DNA of 6,437 bases from Promethearchaeota archaeon (GTDB taxonomy: Archaea > Asgardarchaeota > Lokiarchaeia > Sigyniarchaeales > Promethearchaeaceae), in NCBI GenBank assembly GCA_014729055.1, contig WJKO01000348.1:1-6437 (forward strand), written 5' to 3'. Positions 6,327 to 6,437 of this stretch are shown one piece after another. Each line of letters begins with the position of its first letter. The stretch's first letter is position 1. Made by a program: the position numbers and the translations under genes. The notes under the pieces were generated by a model. The model saw only the letters and a program-made list of their open reading frames with translations. It was not told the DNA's origin and did no database searches.

Positions 6327-6437
6327 ATTTCAATTTCCTACATGGGATGAGATTTTGTACAACATTCACGGGTTATTGACCACTATGCTGCTTCAGTCAA
6401 ATTTCAATTCCCTACATGGGATGAGATTTTGTACAAC
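6327..6437 (-). CRISPR. CRISPR array, trailer end (2 repeats, 1 spacer; continues past the window)
   Basis: Two 37-nt repeats at 6327-6363 and 6401-6437 differ at one base (position 10, T versus C) and enclose a 37-nt spacer at 6364-6400. On the plus strand the repeat begins ATTTCAATT and ends TTTTGTACAAC. Its reverse complement therefore begins GTTGTAC and ends ATTGAAAT, close to the common archaeal crRNA 5' handle ATTGAAAC, so I predict minus-strand transcription. Internal TCCC/GGGA around a five-base loop could form a short hairpin. The array lies 260 nt downstream of the nuclease gene. The second repeat ends exactly at the window edge, so total array length, leader and consensus cannot be judged here. 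Confidence 0.9.

Overview
The window is AT-rich DNA that reads as archaeal. The grounds are the Cas1 and Cas4 sequence style, GGTG/GTGA-type ribosome binding sites, GTG starts with 4-nt stop/start overlaps, heavy use of AGA and ATA codons, and a repeat whose reverse complement ends in ATTGAAAT, close to the ATTGAAAC crRNA handle common in archaeal arrays. The Asn-rich tract in the first gene and the long charged tail on Cas2 would suit an uncultivated lineage such as an Asgard archaeon, but that placement is a guess.

Layout, left to right: (1) 1-1620, the 3' part of a plus-strand gene cut by the window edge. It encodes a cysteine-rich protein that resembles the DUF2797 family and carries an Asn-rich, acidic C-terminal extension. 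(2) cas1, 1617-2678, joined to gene 1 by a GTGA stop/start overlap. (3) cas2, 2711-3583, with a normal ~95-residue Cas2 core and an extra ~195-residue charged tail. (4) cas4, 3648-4421, a PD-(D/E)xK nuclease with four Fe-S cysteines. (5) 4429-6066, a large metallo-beta-lactamase/beta-CASP nuclease of the SNM1 / ligase-associated exonuclease type with an extra, unrecognised N-terminal region. (6) 6067-6326, non-coding. (7) From 6327 to the right edge, the start of a CRISPR array: two 37-nt repeats and one 37-nt spacer.

The five genes share one strand with very short gaps or overlaps and look like one CRISPR adaptation block. Cas1-Cas2 would integrate spacers and Cas4 would trim or select prespacers. 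The beta-CASP nuclease is the unexpected partner and may process DNA ends before or after integration. No interference effector (Cas3, Cas5-8, Cas9, Cas10, Cas12) is visible, so the CRISPR type cannot be assigned from this window.

The array appears to be seen from its old (trailer) end. The handle-like end of the repeat is on the minus strand, the outermost repeat differs from the next, and a decayed third repeat ends exactly one 74-nt period further out. The leader and newest spacers would then lie beyond the right edge, with array transcription converging on the cas operon.
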